Part shown: one piece after another, positions 45,269-59,400 of the stretch
How positions within the stretch are numbered: position 1 is the stretch's first letter
Layout: each line of letters opens with the position of its first letter
NCBI GenBank assembly: GCA_030248215.1
Contig: JASANG010002672.1
Span: 1-64,000 of the forward strand
Direction: 5' to 3'
DNA: 64,000 nucleotides
Source: Enoplolaimus lenunculus
Lineage: Eukaryota > Nematoda > Enoplea > Enoplida > Thoracostomopsidae
Translations under genes and position numbers: made by a program
The notes under the pieces: generated by a model
What the model was told of the DNA's origin: nothing
Seen by the model: only the letters and a program-made list of their open reading frames with translations
Database searches by the model: none

Positions 45269-45890
45269 GATAAGAAGGGTACCCATTTTGAGTCCACATG
45301 AACAAGAGTCTATTCCTAATTAAAGTCCGTCAGTGGATAAAAGTCCATAAGTCCTGATTAGAGTCACTAAAAGAAACCAAAGCAGAAAAATGTTCTAGAA
45401 CGCTCAAATATGCGATAGATACTCCGACGAACCGCATAAGGTTTACTAAAATCCAAAAAATGAACAACGAGTATAATCAACAAAAATGCCCCGGACTCGG
45501 AGCAAGCCAGCCCAGTCGAAAAGAAACAATACCGAAAACGGTTTTGGGTCCAGCTAAGGTGGGGTGAATTACAAAACAGTCCGAAAGCTAATAACAGATG
45601 TAGAGTTAAAATAAATATCAGTCCCCGCTCTTATTCAGATTATTACGGCGTTCAGCCAATATTTATTTCATACACACGGATATGCGGGTACTAAGGTTAG
45701 TTCCCAATCCTGGACAAAGAAGAAATGTCGCGTATAATTTTGAATGTGGTTTGATAATTTTAGCTTTACGAGAGCCAGCCAAATTAATCCGACAACATTT
45801 GAAAATCCCGCTCCCTCGTCCCTGAATGGACCAGTATTGAGGATAATCAGGTTGCGTAAACGTAACCTAAATTGTCCGCATGAGTATTAA

Positions 45891-46114
45891 CCCTTTCTCA
45901 CATGAATATATTCAATTTCATATGAGATGTAATTTCAAGGTAAGATTCGATCCCCAGTCTCACGGGTGGGAGGCGTTTACGATGACCACTGAGCTATAGG
46001 AGCTTGACGCTTGAGTCCGAGTAGGCTCCCACGTCTTGTGGAGATTTTGTATTGCACATATATGTTATAAATTTTAAACACTGCTTACAGTGTGTGTATT
46101 GCGAAAGGGTTAAT
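45891..46114 (-). mobile_element. Family D element (TTAA ends, tRNA-like promoter)
   Basis: TTAACCCTTTCTCACATGAA to GCGAAAGGGTTAA. It carries the tRNA-like block with TAGCTCAGTGGTCATCG and GGATCGAATCTT-type boxes on the - strand. Confidence 0.82.
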
Positions 46115-46433
46115 ACCCAATCAAAATTCAGAGATCAAAAATTGTGACGGCGCTATACTTGGCGCGAGGCGCCGTCAGTCGCCGTTCGGCATCGTCCGTC
46201 GCCATGCGTCATCGTAGACTAAAGCCTAAGCCAAAGCAAAAAAACTATAAAGCTTAAGCTTACTCTATTACAGTCCCTCCGGGAAACGTTCCGGCCCTGT
46301 TCTATACATGGGCCCGAGCAATTCACGTACGGAGCGACGGACTACGCGAACGATTGGCTTACGGTGACTGCCGGCGACGGACGACTCTGTATAACATTAC
46401 ATTTTTTAAAATGTATAGCGCCACCCTTACGTA

Positions 46434-46639
46434 CACTGCAAAAAATGAAGAGTCAAATTGAGTCTCTCCGAAATAGGCTCTACGGAACTACACAGAGTCA
46501 AATTCGACTCCACCACAGTCAAATTCGTCTCGCTGAGTCGCGCGTTTGACTCTTGCTGAGTCGAATTTGACTCAGTTTGTGTGGGCCCGAAGAACCTATT
46601 TTGGATAGAGTCAATTTAACTCGCCATTGTTTTGCAATG
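46434..46639. mobile_element. Family H MITE
   Basis: CACTGCAAAAAATGAAGAGT to GCCATTGTTTTGCAATG, with TA at the left edge. A half family A copy (46210-46313) lies just upstream. Confidence 0.78.
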
Positions 46640-47056
46640 TTGAGCTGTTTGAATTGTAATCATCTCTCTACTGTTATTACTTGCTTTCCAATTGTTTAAT
46701 GTTTCCGAAAGTATGTGGCATCTGGTAGCAAGTCTGTGTTTTGACCAATCAATGTATAATTAAAGAAGGAACGTCCAACATACGTATTTCGGGCATTGTG
46801 CCAGCATAGAACAAATCAGTTTGTTTTTAATACATCTCTGATCGTCAATTACGCCATAACCTTGCAATGATGTCTGTCGGGTTGTATATGTCGGCAACCA
46901 TTTTTGACTATGATTAACCAATACAACTCGTTCAATAATATAACTCATGTTTCGGCACCAACTCTGTTCGACCGTTGAAATTTTTAGTCATATTTTTCGC
47001 TAATAGCATTTGCCAAAAAAAAACACGCCCAGCGATCCTATTTGAAGTCGTAGATT

Positions 47057-47488
47057 TCATATACAAACCGAATGAATTTCAGCTTCATAGCGTTGTTGAA
47101 GTCGACACGTGGTGCTATTTTTATGAAACAGCGGTGCCGACTGTTGTGAATATACACTGCCGCCGCATTCGCGGGACCGGCCTTTTAAAGGCGTCAGTTC
47201 TTCGTCACAGCCGTCCATTGTTACTTTAACCGTTGGTAATGGCTCACGACGCGCTGATGATTGCGGTGTGAATACACGTCTTCGATGGCTGGCTGGAGCA
47301 CTTCGGGACACAAAATGGTGTTCACTTTGTGAAGGCCGTATGTTCGTTGAACGGCGCGGATGCAACGCTAATGTTAACTCTTCAGCGAAATGTGATATTC
47401 GGCCGGCACCGCCGTTTTGGGACTGATGCGGCATGGTATTGTGTCGCGAGAGCCACTGATTGAGCCGTAGCGAAATGGCACCGTGTAC
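47057..47488 (-). CDS. GPCR exon l (cytoplasmic tail and stop)
   Basis: Begins VHGAISLRLNQWLSRH, matching the EVxxxxxRxW start of class B tails, and continues 143 codons to TGA. The tail is long, Arg/Ser-rich and locally GC-richer than its surroundings, which fits coding sequence. No PDZ-type C-terminus is obvious (it ends HSVCI). Confidence 0.9.
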   Translation of the reverse strand, partial: VHGAISLRLNQWLSRHNTMPHQSQNGGAGRISHFAEELTLALHPRRSTNIRPSQSEHHFVSRSAPASHRRRVFTPQSSARREPLPTVKVTMDGCDEELTPLKGRSRECGGSVYSQQSAPLFHKNSTTCRLQQRYEAEIHSVCI

Positions 47489-50400
47489 CTAAAATTATGG
47501 CTCTTGTACACTGCGTTGCGGCAGGTTTACGATTAGGTTTAGGCTTAGGATGCGAAAAACGGTTTTTCTATAAAGGTTAAACCTAGTCCTATGTCTAAGC
47601 ATTAATTTTAAATGTGGAGGAAAGTGTACAGCAGAGGAATGTTTTTATATTGACCGTCATTTTGTGCGATGACACGACCTGGGGGGGGTCGAAGGTGTGC
47701 CACCCAGGTCCATGTTCCTTTCTATCAAGGATCAAAACCGAAATTTTGTATATGTCAAAAATTAAGTATTTAAATTGCGGTTGACTTCTGGCACGCATTA
47801 AAGTTTCGAACTCAACTTTATTTGGTCTTGGAGTCATTTATGCGCTACAATTAGGGATAATTGACATTTATGGACCCTAATTAGGGTTTACGGACTCTAT
47901 CAGCTTACAGACTCTTATTAGGGATACGAACTTCTATCGATTGGGACTCAGAATAGGAACCCCTCTCATTACCCCCTCGTATTCAGGTCACTACTGTATA
48001 CCCACCCTCAAGAATCGTTTTACTTCCGCAGCTGTATCTCTTGCATTTTGATTCTCAATCTTATTTTAAGCCTATCTCACATAGAAGTATACTATGAACA
48101 ACTCTAGTGTTCTTTTCTTGTATCTTTTAGCCTGCGTTTGTCGAAAAATGGTTCGATTTTGAAGATTTTGTTCCATATTTGAGCTTCTCATGACCTCCCA
48201 ACTTAATAGCGCAAATTGTATGCGCTAATTAATTACACAATGCGCGATGCGCGGGGTTTAACAATTACTACGCGTATCTGCAGCAAAAGATCTATAGAAG
48301 ACGCAAAAGCTCACGCGAACTCGAACGTAAAGTTTCTTCAGTTGAGTGGTGAAGTAAACGCCTCCCACACCCACGAAGCTGCGATTAGAATCCTGGTTTG
48401 AAGATGGAGTTAGAAGCTGTAGAAAATATACACGTGAGAAAGGCATAACCCAATCAAGTTTCCTCGCAGGCCTAAATTATCAAAAAAAGCAGTTGTCTTA
48501 CTTCCTCGTTGGTGAAACAAATAACGATCGCAACCAAGAAGCCCTGAAAACGTCCAAATATATCATTTTCTTAAAAAGTTAACTTGAAAGCGAGCCCGCA
48601 GCCAATGGGGGGCCAGAGGATTCAACCCCTCTCGAAGCAATTTTGGCCTTCCTAGAAAATTTTCAACCTTGTTTGTAAGTCAACGAAAACGCTTGTATGC
48701 CTTCTCCTAAACAATTTTTAGCCCCCCCCCCTTAACAAGGTGAACACTGGCTACGGGCATGCTTGACAGTACTTGAAGCTACAACGTAAGCATGTAGTTT
48801 TACAACTAAGCCACCCCCCCCCCGTTTCTAACATCTTTCTTGACTACGGGTTCTTGTATTGCAATTCCACATTGCACGTCCCCATAAAATAGTCAAAACG
48901 AATTAATAGCAGGGTGTAACCGGATATCCGTTTCCGTTAAAAGTCGGTATCCGGTTTCGTTCCTTTTATAGAAGTACCGGAAATTTTGTTATGGTCAAAA
49001 ATTAGTTGTAAATCACGTATGAAAATTAGAAATTCATCCAAAATCTTAAAAAATTTCGATGCATCCGCCATTTTTGTTTAAAATTTTAGGAAGCCCAGTG
49101 AATATTTGCATACCTCAATTGGGTTGGCAGAAAAATAAAACATCTTTGAAACTCTTATACTTCATTATCTGTTTTCCATTTCCGTTGTTTTGATCACTAT
49201 CTGTTTCCGTTATTTTTAATATCCGTTTATACCCTGGTAACATAGGTTACTGATAATCTCATATTGACCACAACAATTAAAGTGAATGAGACAAGTTGAA
49301 CATTTGCATTCATTCAGACTTGCAACAAATTACATAAGAAAGATGGGACCTTAGTCAGAGTGAGGGCAGAAGGGCGCAGCTCTGCATGGAAGAACTTTGA
49401 TCCACTCTTGAAAATTTTCAACCTTGATTGCAAGTCATTGGAAACCTTTGTATGCCCCTACTGAAAAATGTTTTGCTCTTAATACAATGTATATACGTGA
49501 AATAATAGTGTACAGTGCAAAATCTCCACAAGACGTGACAGCCCCCTCGAGTTCGAGCGTCAAGCTCCTAATAGCTGAGTGGTATTGGTAAACGCCTCCA
49601 TCTTCCAAGGTTTGAACTTTAGCATATTGAAATCTCAGTTGAAATAGAAACTATTCATATGAGAAAGGGTTAATAATACCTGAAGAGATGTAGCAATAGC
49701 GTAAATGCTTTGATATATGATAACAGTGAGCGTAAAATTGCCTTCTGGTCGATAAGCGGTCATAACGATATAATATACGCCAAGCAACGGGATCAGTATG
49801 ATAAGCGCTTTCAAACTGCCTTTTCTGAAATACATACCCTTGATGTGTACAATTTTAGCAAATATTCAGCGGCTTTCCTACGGGGGACATTTGAGGGCTA
49901 TGCGCCATCAAGTTCGTCTTGTACCCCCCCAAATAGAATCGATCTAAAAGTAAACAATCTTGAATTGAAATTGTAGGGTCACCCGAAATTATCCGGTGCC
50001 CTCCAAACGCAATTTGTTGTTGATAGGGTACACATATTTGGTATCTAAAATTTATCCCACACTTACAGTTTAAGTAGCGAAGGTATTGAATTTGAAGCTG
50101 ATAGAAATTAAATTACATGACTTGTTTATCCTATAGTTTTTGACGAGCTGATATCAACGGTACCACTTTTGTGGCTGCATGACGAACGGTTCAAAAGTTA
50201 TGGCCATCGAAGATTTGTTAAACACGCATAGATTTGAAGAGGAAGTCTCGTATCATTCACATGTTTGTCGTATCATTCACATGTTTGTAAAGTATCATAA
50301 GGATTATTCGTTGCGTATAAAAATTTTTACGCGGCTGTATATGTTATAGTAAAAGTTTAAATTTAACGAGCCATAATTTTTCAACCAGGACCCATGCAGT

Positions 50401-53400
50401 CCTTAAAGGATACCGTTGAACTCAGAACGTCGAGATCTATAAAATAAGCTACTTTTCATCAAATTTTCAACAGCGTCCATATTCCATACTTCCGTATAGC
50501 TTTGCTACTTTTCATTACATTTCTAAGTTGTGTCCATATTTCGTACCTGTCCTCGTTTTAGGTTTAGGCTTAAACGGCTTACTTTCACCTAACCCTAAGT
50601 TATTGTCTAACCAGCCTAAAGCTTTAACCTTAAAAGTGGTCGGCAAAGTATATTCACACGAACTGGTTTCATTCAATAATGCACACATTAGATCCACTTT
50701 CCCATGACTGGGGGATTCTTTTAGAAATACTTGGTCCATACGGAGGGTCTCCTATGAAAAAGGGTGATAGCGAAACTGGCCTCTACCCTGCCTTTAATTC
50801 GCTTGGTATTACATAGAAAATCAAAAATGTACACTGCAAAAAAACGGTGGGTCAAATTCACTCTCTCCGAAATCGGCTTTTCCTGACTACACAAACTGAG
50901 TTAAAATTTGACTCCGCGTGGGTCAAATTCGACTCAATTTGACTCTGGCGGATTCGAATTTTGACTCAGTTTGTGTAGTCAGGAAAAGCCTATTTCGGAG
51001 CGAGTCAATTTGACTCACCATTTTGACGCAGTTTACAAGTCAGTCCCACAAATCAATTATCAACACTGGCGAATCCAATATGGTGATCAAAACCAACTTT
51101 TTGTGAATGAAACTTACATGAATTTAATTTCATGAGCTGATTGCTGCAATTGTTGTTGAGCTCGAAGTTTCGAAAATACGACCCGTAGAATGTTTACCAA
51201 AAATATCACATTGCCCTAAAATAACCAAAATATTCAAATTTGACTAGAATCTTACATAACAGACACGGCCAATGTTACTTTTTAGGGCCGTATCAGTAGA
51301 TTAACCGTATTCCAAAGCCTAAGCGTTGCAAAAGCGTATTCTTAAGCCTAAGCGTTGCAAAAGCGTATTCTTAAGCCTAAGCGTTGCAAAAGCGTATTCT
51401 TAAGCCTAAGCGTTGCAAAAGCGTATTCTTAAGCCTAAGCGTTGCAAAAGCGTATTCTTAAGCCTAAGCGTTGCAAAAGCGTATTCTTAAGCCTAAGCGT
51501 TGCAAAAGCGTATTCTTAAGCCTAAGCCTAAGCGTTGCAGAACCTTATTCTTAAGCCTAAGCCTAAGCATAAGCAAAAAATGTCGTCTAGAATGTAAGCC
51601 TACTCTTTTACAGACCCATCAAATCCGGGTCGGTTCTAGAAGTAAACATAGGCCAGACACTAATAGACTGTTTAGTTTTTTTACACCGTTTCTATTTTAG
51701 TGTTGAATGTATAGTTTTTTTCAATATATTTAGTATCAAATGATAATATATGATTTTTAAGCCCCTCTTTACAATGCGTGCTGACCTACGGGCCAGATTC
51801 CGGGTCCATGCCACAACAAGGGGATACAGAAAGATTTTCTGAGAGGAAAATTTACAGGATATGAAACAGATATGAATATTTATATATTCGTCAAATTACA
51901 TGCGGTCTCAACCATATTACAGACGCCCGCGCCGCCTCCGGACATCCCCAACCCTCTGTTTGGAGCAATATGAACCGAGCGAGCCGTAGCTAATCCATAA
52001 ACGGGGGGAACCTACGTAAGAACCCAAGAGATTATAGCGGAAGAAACTTCGTTATAGCAATAACGCAAGACAAGAAGTTTATTTGGACAGAAAACACGAG
52101 AAAATATTACAAACGTTATAGCTGTCATAATCATTGAATGTGTGCAATACACTTAAATAAAGGTAACATTAGAAATAGAACATGTCAAGCTGAATACAAT
52201 TTTAATAATTGCTAAGCTAGTGACATTACCTGATTTCCATTTTTCTTACGAAATTTTGGCCTGTATGCAAAATTTTCTGGCTGTAAAACATTAGGAGTGG
52301 ACCATCTTGTGTCCCCCGGCCACTGCGCGACTGAAAACGAAGGGTATAATTTCGGGACGGCCATCCGGAGTCCCTTGGGCCCTGCGTGGCTGAATACGAC
52401 GGATATGATTTGGATACCTTTGTTCAAGTTGCATCACTGTACCGGGGGTAACGGGGGGGGGGGTTGGTGAATATTTCCATTCAGGCCCGTAGCCAGCTCA
52501 CCTTGCTAGGATGACTCAAACTTTTTCAGCAGGGGCATCCAATGGTTTTCGTTGCCTTGCAAGCCAGGTCAAAAATTTTCCACGAGGCAAGATTTTTCTA
52601 GCGTTGTGGGCTGAGCCCCCCCTTTGACCCCGGCCCGCTCCCATTTGGCCCCAAAAAAAAATGACGTCACGCTGCAAGGGCCTATATTATAACCGGCTCC
52701 AAAGATTATTTCAAAGAATTTAACGAGGTTAACTGCAATTTACAACCTTTACCGTTGCAGAGTTCAAAATGTTTCATTTTAAAGTTCGCAATTGTAAAAT
52801 GAACAATTTTATCAGTTAAACAGAGTCAACGACGACTTAATTAACAACACTGCGACGCCACTGCGTTCAATTGCAATATATTGCAATTTTAAGGGAACGA
52901 TTAATAGTCTAATTATGTGTAGAATGAGTTGATCAAAAATCAACGCCGGGGGTCTCGGGGGTGAAACCGCCCGCCGCCCACCTTTTGGGTTTTTTGTAAA
53001 TAGAATTTTTAGATATTTTTTCAGTTTTGTAACGGTAGGAACACCCGTATTTGGAAGTTTTATATAGCGCAATCAGCGGTTTAAAATTCCTGACTACGCC
53101 CCTGAGACTGGCACAAGTTTTCATCGTAGGTTTTCAAATATTGGTTAGCTCATGTTCGTAAGCCTGAGCGTAAGCAGGAGCGTTCCGTTTTCATGCGAGA
53201 CTGTAATAGAGTAAGCTTACGCTTTAGATTAATGGTTTGGGTAAGAAGAATGTTGGACTTATCTTTGCGCTAAGGTATCGGCTACGGAATATGCTTACGC
53301 TACTGTTTCGCCCCTAAAAGTAACATTGGAACAGCACAGTATTCTAATATATGTTCAGGTTTACAAGCTTATGCATTTTTTGCTCATATGCAGTGCCCGT

Positions 53401-56400
53401 AGCCAGCTAATTATACTAGCCGCTAAATTTTCCAACAGGGGGGCATGCAAGGATTTCAACTTACAAGCGAGATTGAACATTTTTTCAGGGGGGATGAATC
53501 TCTGCTCCGCCCACCCCCTCGAACTACGGGCTCGGCTTTATGCCTTTAAGAATACGAACTTTAATTTGTATGTTATTTGAAACGGGAGTAATTGAAGTCT
53601 GTGGAACATAAACAACCTATGCTTAGAGTTGATGATGAGGTTAGACATTATTTTGCACCCTTCTCCAGGGCCGGCGTCACGAAATTCGGGTCTTCCCCAA
53701 AAAGGTCCGAGGGAACCCCTCGCTGAATCGTTTCACAGCTCTAAAACGTTGTGATCCACGAAAAAATCTTCAGTTTGTCAAAATGTCGACACCCCCCCCA
53801 AGGCTCGGGTCTTCACAATTCAGGGGTTTGGGGAGCGCTCTTCCTTCGTGGTCCACAAACACAATTTCAGTTCGCCAAGATGGGACCCCAAAGGGTCAGG
53901 GTTCCAACCAATTGGGTGGTTTGGAGGATGCTTCAGTCGGCGCCCTTCACTGATGTTTAACTCTGTAAACGACAAACCCGTACTCGGCTATGAGATCAGG
54001 GGATACTTACCACTTGAAAGAATGCAGTGAACGACATAACGATCCATCGATATTGAGGTACATGAACTGTCCAACAACTAAAACACACAAAAACGGCGTA
54101 TTTAATCAATAGAAATATTACCCATCACAGCCGGACCAAGTAGGACACCTCGGCCTAAAATCCCGCAACAATAATCAAAACTAAGATTTTGTATTAATCC
54201 CTTCTCACATTGAGTTGTCTGTAGGCAACTCAGCGCAGTGTATATACGTTTATAGTATATATCGCATTGTGTTTAACAATTGCAACACGTATACATAGTA
54301 CTAAATCACCACAAGATGTGAGAGCCCCATCGGGCTCGAGCGTCAAGCTCCTATAGCTGAGTGGTGAGAAGGAATATGTTGGCCTATGTAAAGATTAGAG
54401 CGGAACGTTTTCTGCTGGACCGCAACAGAGTAACCTTAAGCTTTAGACTACATTTGCTTAGGCTTAGGTATAAGGTCATTCTTACGTTTAGGGTTTAGCT
54501 TAGGCTTATGCTTAGGAATATACCTATACTCCTGTTACGCGCTCCCTGTTCTATGCATTGGCCAATACACCCAGCTTACTGTTACGCTTCTAAATTAAAA
54601 TAATATTCGTCCAGAATCCACGAAAATATTCAGTGCGGAAATCAGTTTCTATTAAAGGGTTCAATCGGTTTATGGGAATAGCGGATCCAGAAATCATTGC
54701 GGGAGGCGAAGTCCGTGTGCCACACCCATCACACAATTTTTTGTGATAAAATGGTAAGATCCCTACCTCACAATATTTCCTCCTCAAAACATCGTCACAT
54801 AAGTATATAGCATATTACTCATATCTTTTGCCAGCCCGCCCTGCCCGTCAGAAATTTCTGGATCCGCCGCTGCAATGGAGATGTTAGACATCATCATCCC
54901 AACTCACTGTTCAAGTTGATTTCGCAATATAACACATGACGTCCGCAAAATAACGTACACTGTCACTGGAACAACTGGAAGTCCTAAAACATATTCGATA
55001 AAAGGCTATAATTTTCATTTTTGTCCTACAATGGAATTATCGCCTAACTTTCACGTTACCCCAAAGTCAGGGTGCAACCGGAATTATAAAATACCGGAAC
55101 CGTAGCCGGAAAACAAAAAATGCTTGTTGCCGGAAAATTTATTGTTAACGCTGCTTTATAATGCCAAAACCCTGAAACATATGCAGTAGCTGAAAACGTG
55201 CGATAATTTATGGAGTATGGCACAAATTGCAAAATTATTTCAATACTACGCTTGGACAATTTCAGAAAAATAAGTTAGAATAATATGCCAATTTTTTTAA
55301 ATGTTAGAAAGAGAACAGCTTTCAATGCCGATAATACTTGGAAATTCCGGCGAAAAAATACTGGATATATTACCGGCACGGGATAGTGAAAAATAACACG
55401 AAATTTCTCTATCGGATCCGGAATTGCGGTTGCACCCTGGCCCAAGTATTGGCCCACGTGTATTTTAAGTGGGTCTATAAAAGGCTATGTATAGATTCTA
55501 GGTAACATTTCTTGCTTAGGCTTTGTAACACATTTTTTCAACACTTAGACTTTGGCTTAGACTTAGGAATACACTTAATCTACTGTTACACTCCTAAAAG
55601 TAACATTGGCCCAAGTATTTACGGGTAAACGCAGGCTGGTTAGCAAATTTATGACATGGATGCACACGCAGGTCAAGATTTTAATACGCAAATATAAATT
55701 TGTTTATCTTTCGAATTAAACGTAAACAAATTGAAATTGAAACTAAGCCATGGCTCGGTTGACTTGAATTAAATTGAAACTAATTAAACGAAAGCCACAT
55801 TCAAGGGCGTCACCAGAAAATTATATTTGGGTGGGCACAGAATATTTTCGGGAGACCCTACAATTACAATTCGAGATTATTTACTTTTACACCGAGTCTA
55901 TTTAGAGCGACACCGTGACATAATTTGGACGCGAGCGGCCCCCCATGCCCCTGTCGATATGCACTTGGCAGGGTACAACCGGAGGTTAAAAATATCGGAG
56001 TTGGATCTGAAGCCGGAGCCGGAGGTCAACGAAACTTGCCGGAGCCGGAGGTGCGGCGAAATTAGGTAGTAAAAATGATGGTTAATTTGTTAATTCTAGC
56101 CGATATCTGCAATATGTTGTTAAGTTATTTAATTGTACGCTAATTGTGTGCATTTTGCAAAATTATGCAAAATTTCACCACCAAAATTGCCGGAACCTCC
56201 TGGAAAAAAACCTAAAGGAGCCGGAAGCAGACCTCTGGTTGTACCCTGGCACTTGGTCATATTTTATGTTGTTGTTTTCGACCGATATATTAAAAAATAG
56301 AAAAAATTTACTTCAATACTGCTAAAATTAAGAGCGGTTGGCAAAACTCTATAGTCATTTTGTTTAAACGGCTTTATTCTACATACTACAACTGGAACAT

Positions 56401-59400
56401 TCATCAGATCTTTCACAATGTTAACTTTTTCTACCCCTACTCCTCCGTAGAAGAAATTGGGTCCCACCCTAGAAAATTTTGGCCAATGTAAAGAACAGGG
56501 GCGGAACAGTATTATAAGCATACTCCTAAAAGCCTTAGCCTAAACTTAAGCCAAGCTAAAAAGTTAGTCTAAAGCTTAACCTTATTCTATTCTAGCGCCG
56601 CAGAAAAAGGTCCGCCCGTGATCTAGATATGGGCCAAAATTTTCAACCTTGCTTGTAAGTCATCGAAAACCTTAGTATGACCTTCCTGAAAAATGTTTTG
56701 GCCTCCGCTATCAACGTTTAGCCGTCGACGAGCCTGAGAGTACAGGTTAAAACTTACCCCATCCAATTAAATACAACACTGGCAGCAGTTTCGTCTCCTT
56801 CGCATGAATTGACGATATCAGCGCAGTATGAAGATACAGCCCTTCGCAAAACATCCACGCATAATTGCAAAGAATAAAATATATATTCAATACGGTTAGA
56901 ATACGGCACCAGAGCTAAAACAACAACAACAACAATAACAAACCATTGCGAATTAAACTAAGCCTTATTCAGACGTGCAAGTTTTTGGTGCGAGAATTCG
57001 CAGCTGCAATTTGCACTTAAAAGTTTTGTCGAAAATCCCGTTCGAAAAACGTGCAGCTGCAAATAATTCATTAAAAATCAAAGCTAGAAATTTAGTTCAC
57101 ATGTGTGAATAACCAAGCAATTTCAATCAATTTATTGCACCCGCTTTCTCATTTGGCTGATGAAAAAATGCAAGTTCTGCGTGCAATGTGTAGCTGCAAG
57201 TTCTCGCAGCAAAAACTTGCCCGTGTGAATAGGGTTTTGCACAAATCTACATAACCAGGGGGCCTCGAGTCCTTGTAGAAAAAACGTTTCCGGGCCTCCA
57301 CTTTACAAATGTTGGACAATGTATAGAACTGGGCCGTAAGAGTAGTATAAGCATATTCATAAGCATAAGCCTAAGCTAAAGACTTAGCCTAAGTGTAAGA
57401 ATGAGCTTATGTCTAAGCCAAAGCAAAAAAATAGTCTGAAGCGTTAAGCTTACTCTATTGCAGTCCCGCGCAAAAGTGTGCCGACCCTGAGTTTTCAATG
57501 GCCGAAATATTTCAACCTTGTTTGTATTAAGGCATCTGACACCATTACAAATCATTCGTGGAACATTTTGACTCAGTAAGTGTTGCGCTATACTTTTGTA
57601 GACGTCCACAAGGGGCCGACACCCTAGTATTTCTTGGGGCACCGTCACCCTAGTTTGCTTGGGCACTGCTCGTGAGTGAAATGAGCACGACTCGAGATGC
57701 AATTTTATTAAATTGTAAAGATAGGGACCTTGTCATTACTTCGTAAAAAAGACCAAAAAATTTTCCATTCTATCGTATGACGAAATTTGTGGCTACTTCA
57801 AAAATGGGTGACGATAGCACTCCACCCCTCGGCCGCCAAAGTTGCGCTACGCCAATGCCTGTTGTAAGTTCACTGCCGTATACAGGGATTCGTACCGGAT
57901 TTCTCATGAGCACTCGTGAATCAGCACCAACTTGAAGCTGAATAAGTGACGCAATATTGGTCAAAATGAACGATATGAACAGATGTTTGTGTACTTTAAT
58001 GCGTGGACTGTCCAAATTTCTGAAACACAACAGTCAGCTAATAAAAACAATCATTTGGCGTATTTGATTGTTATGGGAATACGCCTAGACCTAAGATTAA
58101 ACCTAAGCGTAAGTTTCACATGAAATGCCAGTTTTACATGGAATGTGCTGCTAATGTTACTTTATGCGGCGTAGATTAAGCGTATTCTTAAGCCTAAGCC
58201 TAAGCGTTGCAAAAATGTGTTCCTAAAGCCTAAGCCGGGGCGTTAAGCGTATTGTTAAACATAAGTCTAAGCGTTGCAAAAATGTGTTCCTAAGCCTAAG
58301 CCTAATCCTAAGCTAAAAATGTAATCTCGAATCGAATCCTTTAATGGACCCACCAGAAGCCGGGACGCCCCGTAACATAGGCCGAATGGGCTGTACGAAT
58401 AAGTGCAAAAAATTTCAATTACTATCTATTAAATTAATTTGTTATTTTGTCAATTACCAGCGCTCTCGATAAATAAGTAATTCGGATTGTCATTAATAAT
58501 GAAACTTGATGCAATTGGTGCAAAAAAACGTCCAACTGTGTGCAATATTGCGTACCTGAACGCGACATAAATGATCAATCCTAACAAAAGTGCAACGATC
58601 GAAGTACAGTAACCTGACATGTAGACTTTTTGAATTGCAGATTGAAACTAAAATTAGTATACAGCGCAACAAAAGTAATATATCTCAATGACCACCCAGG
58701 CCATGGTCCGCCACAGCAAATCTATAGAACAAGGACCGTATCAGTAGTATAAGCATATTTGTAAGCCTAAGTCTAAACGCAAGAATGAGCTTATGCTTAA
58801 GCCTAAACGCAAGAATGAGCTTAAAAAATAGTCTAAAGCTTAAGCTTACCCTATAGTAGTTCCACAGAAAAAGCGTTCGATCCTGATTGCGGGGTATTCT
58901 CTCTCTGATAGATGGGTTTCTGCCTATGCTTCGTGTATAAACACGCTGGCTCATGTATAGAACAGGTGTGGAACAGTAGTATCAGCATATTCCTAAGCCT
59001 AAAGCCTAAGCCTAAGCTTAAGCAAAAAATTCATAGTCTAAAGCTTAAACTGACACTATTATAGCTCCCTCGGAAAATGATTCGGCACTGTTCTATACAT
59101 GGGCCAACGCGCTGAGCACGAGCCTTTGGCGGGTTTACTGTCATATGTAATGTTTTTCATGATGAATACAGTAAAATTACAACCTTCTTCTTAATTTAAC
59201 CCTTTCTCACATGAATATTTTCTATTTCCCCTGAGGCCTACTTTTATGCTAGGATTCGAACTCCAGTGACTGGAGTGGGAGGCGTATACCATCCCCACTC
59301 AGCTATAGGAGCTTGACGCTCGAGCCCGAGGGGGCTCCCACGCCGAAGTGTTCACACTCTGCCATTATATATTCTTGGTATGAGTACCTTAATCCATTCG

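Noticed and set aside
46760-46948. Extra 3' exon of the GPCR on the - strand
   Set aside because: The receptor tail already ends in an in-frame stop at 47057-47059; this frame has no supported acceptor or homology.
54590-54787. 65-codon - strand open frame inside the GPCR gene
   Set aside because: It overlaps a dispersed repeat (GATAAAATGGTAAGATCCCT) and lies between correctly phased exons g and h without fitting them.
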